From contig DATBMY010000282.1 of the NCBI GenBank assembly GCA_036554605.1, positions 1 to 21,410 of the forward strand: a stretch of 21,410 bases of DNA, in the 5' to 3' direction. The translations under genes and the position numbers were made by a program. Within the stretch, counting starts at the first letter, position 1, and every line of letters starts with the position of its first letter. This document shows positions 18,274-21,410 of the stretch, in pieces. Source of the DNA: DATBMY01 sp036554605. Its GTDB lineage: Bacteria; Acidobacteriota; Blastocatellia; UBA7656. The notes under the pieces are model-generated. The model did no database searches. It worked only from the letters and a program-made list of their open reading frames with translations, and was not told the DNA's origin.

Positions 18274-18933
18274 ATGAAGACTAAAAAGCGCGAGTACGAT
18301 GATTCTTGCAGTGGCGTTGAGCGGCTGGCCGAGGCGAATCTCCCAACCGCTTTCGGACCTTTTCGTATAATTGCTTTTAGGAGCAAGGAGTCTGGGGAAG
18401 AGTTCCCGGTCCTGGTCAAAGGCGAATTGACCGCCGAGAGGCCGAGCCTCATACGCATACATTCGCAATGCCTGACGGGCGACGTCTTTCATTCACTCAA
18501 ATGCGATTGCGGCCGCCAGCTCGACCGCGCCATGGAGATGATACAGGCCGAAGGGCACGGGGTGATCATATACCAGATGCAGGAAGGGCGCGGCATAGGG
18601 ATAACAAACAAGATCCGCGCCTATGCCCTGCAAGACGATGGCCAGGATACCGTGGAAGCAAACCTTTCGCTCGGGTTTGATGCCGACCTCAGGCAGTATG
18701 AGTGCTGCGCCGAGATAGTCAAACAGCTCGGCCTCAAGAAGGTGCGTTTGATGTCAAACAACCCGGATAAGATTGCGGCGCTCAAGCGAGCCGGCATCGA
18801 GATAGTCGAACGCGTTTCGATCGAGGTCGAGCCGGATGAATCATCCTTGAATTATCTCAGGACCAAGAAAGAGAAGATGGGCCACCTGCTCGAAAACATT
18901 GCGCTGGGCGGCAAGATTCGCTTCAGAAGTTAA
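18274..18933 (+). CDS. ribA: GTP cyclohydrolase II
   Basis: A 219-residue enzyme that opens the ring of GTP, the first committed step of riboflavin synthesis. The zinc ligands are C66, C77 and C79 ([10 protein letters not shown]...KCDCGRQ). The catalytic/GTP-binding block [15 protein letters not shown] and the later LMSNNPDKI are typical. It is a stand-alone RibA, not fused to dihydroxybutanone phosphate synthase (RibBA). It is a little longer than the E. coli enzyme (196) because of an extra N-terminus of about 20 residues. ATG 18274 fits the promoter at 18212 better than the in-frame TTG 18250. No FMN riboswitch is seen in the short leader, and no other riboflavin gene is nearby. Confidence 0.92.
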   Translation: MKTKKREYDDSCSGVERLAEANLPTAFGPFRIIAFRSKESGEEFPVLVKGELTAERPSLIRIHSQCLTGDVFHSLKCDCGRQLDRAMEMIQAEGHGVIIYQMQEGRGIGITNKIRAYALQDDGQDTVEANLSLGFDADLRQYECCAEIVKQLGLKKVRLMSNNPDKIAALKRAGIEIVERVSIEVEPDESSLNYLRTKKEKMGHLLENIALGGKIRFRS

Positions 18934-18953
18934 CCGGGGATAACTCCGAAAGC

Positions 18954-20033
18954 TCACCTCGCAAATTCATTCCCGAGCAACGCCACCTCAGCTTCAGATA
19001 GCGCCACACATCCTCCGCTTTGAGGGTCAAGCACCAGTAAGTACCCAACGTCTCGCCTGATCGCAAGATTGCCCGCGCGTTTAATCGCGCCCTCACTCGT
19101 ACTTTCGATCTCGGCGATTGTCTCTGATGGAATAAAGAGCTCATCGCCCCATTGCAGGGCCCACCGCCCGCCGGGGCCATCAGCCACAACCGTCCTGATC
19201 GGCCCTCTCTCTGCCTGCTCGGCGCTGAGCTTGCCAAGCTCGTGCCTCAGTATCTCGCTCCACTTTCTCGCTTCTCTTGCCGTAAGGGCGACGCGCTTGT
19301 CGAAGTCTCTGATTTCGAGCCCTTCGGTCGCTCGCCTGACGCCGAGCAGGTACGCGGGCGTCGCCTCTTCGTACTCCTCGATCTCTCCGCGCCCGGCGAA
19401 ATCCTCGAATACCTGCGCGAGCTTTAAGGCGGATTGCAGGTGGATATTGATGCCCTTGACGGTGAGGGCCGGGGGCGGAGCGCGGCGCGTAAGCCGAGGC
19501 GCGGTGCTTAAAGAATCAAGGCGTCTGGAAAGCTCTAAGACGTGGTCTTCGCCCATCAGCACCCAGCGACCGTTGCGCTGGTCGCTCAGAAGCAACCGCC
19601 CCCCGCCTGTCGATATCTTTAGCCACTCCGGCATCTCATCGCCTTGCGGCGCCGGACCCGTTTGCCGCTCGAACGAGTCAATCATATAGGCGACGGCCCG
19701 CCGGTCGAGCCACATCTCGGATTGCGGGAACGATATAAGAAGGTTATCGTCGACCGTTGCAAGGATGACCTCTTCGCGCGCGCGGCGCACGTCGAAAAAC
19801 TCTACCCTGAATCTGACAGTTGCGCCGAAATGATGCGCGGCTTGCGGGTCGAGGGTCGATTCACGGTTCTGGTGCCTGACATGAATGCTCTCTTCCGAAC
19901 GCAATATCATTCCATTGCCCCCCTGCCTGACGACTCGCGGTGAAATAGCGCCATCGCTCAGGAACTCAGTGGTAGCGTCGGCCAGAAACGGCGCAAAGCC
20001 GAGCCCGCACCTTATCGAGAGAATGTTTATCAT
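18954..20033 (-). CDS. protein of unknown function (359 residues)
   Basis: I do not recognise this protein. It begins MINILSIRCGLGF and has no clear signal peptide. The first half contains an arginine-rich strand segment (HFGATVRFRVEFFDVRRAREEVI) and a WVLMGEDHVLELSRRL block; the second half contains a parallel block, KRVALTAREARKWSEIL, and a segment (GRWALQWGDELFIPSETIAEIE) that resembles the first-half NGRWVLMGEDHVLELS. The two may be a diverged internal repeat. A further echo (ALSEAEVALLGNEFAR) lies at the C-terminus. GAGGAA lies 8-9 nt before ATG 20033, and a -10-like TATACT is at 20082-20077. It converges on ribA with only 20 nt between the stop codons. Confidence 0.7.
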   Translation of the reverse strand: MINILSIRCGLGFAPFLADATTEFLSDGAISPRVVRQGGNGMILRSEESIHVRHQNRESTLDPQAAHHFGATVRFRVEFFDVRRAREEVILATVDDNLLISFPQSEMWLDRRAVAYMIDSFERQTGPAPQGDEMPEWLKISTGGGRLLLSDQRNGRWVLMGEDHVLELSRRLDSLSTAPRLTRRAPPPALTVKGINIHLQSALKLAQVFEDFAGRGEIEEYEEATPAYLLGVRRATEGLEIRDFDKRVALTAREARKWSEILRHELGKLSAEQAERGPIRTVVADGPGGRWALQWGDELFIPSETIAEIESTSEGAIKRAGNLAIRRDVGYLLVLDPQSGGCVALSEAEVALLGNEFAR

Positions 20034-20105
20034 CTCAAAGATTCCTCAAAAGGGTTTCTGTCAGGCCCACAAAGAGAGTATAGCCTCGGCGGCGCGATAT
20101 GCATA

Positions 20106-20135
20106 TTGCGTGCGAGGTCGTTAATCGGGTAGAAA
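20106..20135 (+). promoter_or_regulatory. weak possible promoter for the gene at 20143
   Basis: TTGCGT (20106-20111) and TAGAAA (20130-20135) are 18 nt apart, each a partial match. Transcription would begin at about the start codon at 20143, for which no ribosome-binding site is visible, consistent with a leaderless transcript. Confidence 0.2.
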
Positions 20136-20142
20136 TGATTCT

Positions 20143-20442
20143 ATGTCGAAGAAGGGTCCACGTACAGCAGCCGCCATGCCGCCCGGCGTAGCGCTGGTAA
20201 CCGTTGGCGATGAATTGAAGAAAGGGCTTTGGGAGAATGGTGTATATCTGAGCAATGATGGGTTCGTTTATCATATCGTCGCCGACCGCGTTCGCAGCGA
20301 CGTCAAGACAACCATAATTAGCAAGCGACCCATTGGCGAGTACCTGAGGTGGGTTGATGGTCTCTTTACACCCGGCGAGGTCCCCGGCGAGTCGAGTGGA
20401 ATTCATTTTCGGGCGGCCCGCAAGCTTAGAGAGATTATTTAA
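20143..20442 (+). CDS. small protein of unknown function (99 residues)
   Basis: I do not recognise this protein. It starts with a basic segment (MSKKGPRTAAAMPPG), then has a compact body of short strands (VALVTVGDEL, GVYLSNDGFVYHIVADRV, VKTTIISKRP) and a C-terminal helix with arginines (HFRAARKLREII). There are no cysteines, membrane segments or known motifs. It is transcribed away from the minus-strand 359-residue gene. The zinc-ribbon gene follows 68 nt later with its own -10-like element, so an operon is possible but not certain. Alternative start codons within the basic region cannot be excluded. Confidence 0.55.
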   Translation: MSKKGPRTAAAMPPGVALVTVGDELKKGLWENGVYLSNDGFVYHIVADRVRSDVKTTIISKRPIGEYLRWVDGLFTPGEVPGESSGIHFRAARKLREII

Positions 20443-20510
20443 GGGTAGAACTCTCCCTGTGACTGCGGCCATCTCGACCACACTCAAGACTGAGTGGTAT
20501 AGTAAACTTT

Positions 20511-20945
20511 ATGCTCTACAGGAAACCCCGTGTCGGTCAGGAAATAGGCTCGTATTGTGGAAAGTGCAAGGACGAGCGAACTCACATAATAACAGCAATG
20601 GATGGAGACGTAGTCCGGAGGGTGACTTGCTCGACTTGCAACGGCACTCATAATTATAAGCCGGTCGGAGCAAGCACTGCTGCCTCGCGCCCTGCTAAGA
20701 CGACGACCGGGCGCGCATCAACCGGTCGAGAGTCCAGGCGCGCGAGGCAGGCTGATGTCTTTAGCATAGACCCGTCCCGCCCGGTTAAATCGTATGACAT
20801 GAACAGCCTGTTTTCCGTTGGGGATGTTATAACTCATCCCAAGTTCGGCCTCGGCGCGGTAGAGGCGTCAACGAGCCCAAATAAAATAGAGGTCAGGTTT
20901 CAGGAAGGCAAAAAGATCCTGCTGCACAACATGAAACGCGGCTGA
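20511..20945 (+). CDS. zinc-ribbon plus Tudor-like (UvrD/PcrA-tail-type) protein
   Basis: A 144-residue two-part protein. Residues 14-45 form a zinc ribbon with C16-x2-C19 and C40-x2-C43 separated by 20 residues. Residues 46-98 are a low-complexity basic linker rich in Ser/Thr/Ala/Arg. Residues 99-144 (FSVGDVITHPKFGLG, then IEVRFQEGKK) match the small beta-barrel found at the end of UvrD/PcrA helicases, which binds RNA polymerase; CarD-type proteins have a related fold. A role in contacting RNA polymerase or nucleic acid is therefore inferred, not shown. Upstream, TATAGT at 20498-20503 looks like a -10, and the inverted repeat CACTCA-AGAC-TGAGTG at 20481-20496 overlaps the promoter region as a possible operator. 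Confidence 0.7.
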   Translation: MLYRKPRVGQEIGSYCGKCKDERTHIITAMDGDVVRRVTCSTCNGTHNYKPVGASTAASRPAKTTTGRASTGRESRRARQADVFSIDPSRPVKSYDMNSLFSVGDVITHPKFGLGAVEASTSPNKIEVRFQEGKKILLHNMKRG

Positions 20946-20965
20946 ATCTTAAGGGATACGAGCCG

Positions 20966-20998
20966 AGGGCCGCCGTGGGTATTGTCACGGACGGCCCT
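20966..20998. terminator. hairpin between convergent genes
   Basis: AGGGCCGCCGTG at 20966-20977 pairs with CACGGACGGCCCT at 20986-20998, 12 pairs with one bulged base and an 8-nt loop. It lies between the zinc-ribbon gene (ends 20945) and the minus-strand ferredoxin (ends 21094). No long T-run follows. Confidence 0.55.
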
Positions 20999-21093
20999 TA
21001 ACATAAGCAGGCGCTAGTTTTCCGGCCGGCAACGAACAGCTTTTCTGGCTAAATCCTCCTGGGACCGGTACCCGAGCTGGCTCCACCTCTTCG

Positions 21094-21342
21094 CTACAAT
21101 TGCTGCTTAAAGAAATCGGCGTTCTTCTTGATGAAGCCCTGCCATTTTGCGGGGACCTCAGATTCTACGAAGATGGCCGAGACCGGACAGACCGGCTCGC
21201 AAGCTGCGCAGTCGATGCATAGAGCCGGGTCTATGTACATCTGCTCCTCTGCTGGGCCTCCCTGTATGCAATCCACAGGGCATACGTCAACGCAATAAAG
21301 CTCTTTCGCGTTGAGGCAAGGTTCGCAAATAACATATGTCAA
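21094..21342 (-). CDS. fdxA: 7Fe-type ferredoxin ([3Fe-4S][4Fe-4S])
   Basis: An 82-residue electron carrier. The N-terminal half has C9, C17, C21 and C25 (EPCLNAKELYCVDVCPVDC), and the second half has C42, C45, C48 and C52 (CIDCAACEPVCP). Compared with Azotobacter ferredoxin I, C9, C17 and C52 fit a [3Fe-4S] cluster and C21, C42, C45 and C48 a [4Fe-4S] cluster; Ala12 stands where the free second cysteine sits. C6 is an extra cysteine. The C-terminus has a helix, WQGFIKKNADFF. The start is TTG at 21342 (minus strand), supported by AGGAG at 21356-21352, 9 nt upstream. It follows another ferredoxin-like gene with 20 nt between, probably one operon. Its partner enzyme is unknown. Confidence 0.85.
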   Translation of the reverse strand: MTYVICEPCLNAKELYCVDVCPVDCIQGGPAEEQMYIDPALCIDCAACEPVCPVSAIFVESEVPAKWQGFIKKNADFFKQQL

Positions 21343-21362
21343 AACTTCTCGCTCCTGCCGGT

Positions 21363-21410
21363 TTATTTATAGTAATCGGCGTTGATCTGTGTGAAGTGCT
21401 TCCACTGCTC
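21363..21410 (-). CDS. C-terminal fragment of a second ferredoxin-like protein (cut by the window edge)
   Basis: The frame from the window edge to a TAA at 21365-21363 encodes 15 residues, EQWKHFTQINADYYK. This matches the spacing and residues of the neighbouring ferredoxin tail (KWQGFIKKNADFF), so it is very probably the end of a paralogous ferredoxin. Only 20 nt separate it from the next start. Confidence 0.6.
   Translation of the reverse strand, partial: EQWKHFTQINADYYK

Overview
The window looks like chromosomal DNA of a moderately GC-rich Gram-negative-type bacterium. The gene mix (a divergent membrane pyrophosphatase, an Fe-S/NrfD fusion with a molybdoenzyme, several hypothetical proteins of no family I recognise) and the codon style make me think of Acidobacteriota, perhaps Blastocatellia. 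That placement is an impression from the proteins; no marker gene proves it. No rRNA, tRNA, CRISPR array, transposase or phage gene was seen.

Layout. 106-2492 (+): a tight set of a small unknown protein, a PLP aminotransferase and a homoserine dehydrogenase, the last two overlapping by 25 nt. A perfect 13-bp hairpin separates it from a minus-strand BCS1-like AAA+ ATPase (2702-3943). A 633-bp A/T-rich gap leads to hppA (4577-7162), a membrane pyrophosphatase with altered signature motifs. Then come a YqaA/VTT-type membrane protein, a small two-helix membrane protein and a CorA-type magnesium channel (to 9371).

9410-15347 is the most interesting part: a near-consensus promoter, cysteine dioxygenase, an unknown secreted protein, then (with its own promoter) a fused four-cluster Fe-S/NrfD membrane protein and a cytoplasmic-looking molybdopterin oxidoreductase. 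Cysteine dioxygenase makes cysteine sulfinate, which normally breaks down to sulfite. A membrane-anchored molybdoenzyme without a Tat signal, as in the SoeABC type of sulfite dehydrogenase, could oxidise that sulfite and pass electrons to quinone. This coupling is inference from gene order.

15457-18117: a two-Rossmann RCK/TrkA potassium regulator, a single-domain response regulator, and on the minus strand an FHA-GGDEF diguanylate cyclase. It shares a divergent promoter region with a stand-alone GTP cyclohydrolase II gene (ribA, 18274-18933). 18954-20945 holds three proteins without a known function, one of them a zinc-ribbon plus Tudor-like protein. The window closes on the minus strand with a 7Fe-type ferredoxin and the C-terminal end of a second, apparently paralogous ferredoxin just upstream of it.

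Several sigma70-like promoters (-35/-10 pairs at 16-18 nt spacing) and four hairpins at gene ends could be read by eye; none of them has been tested by computation.
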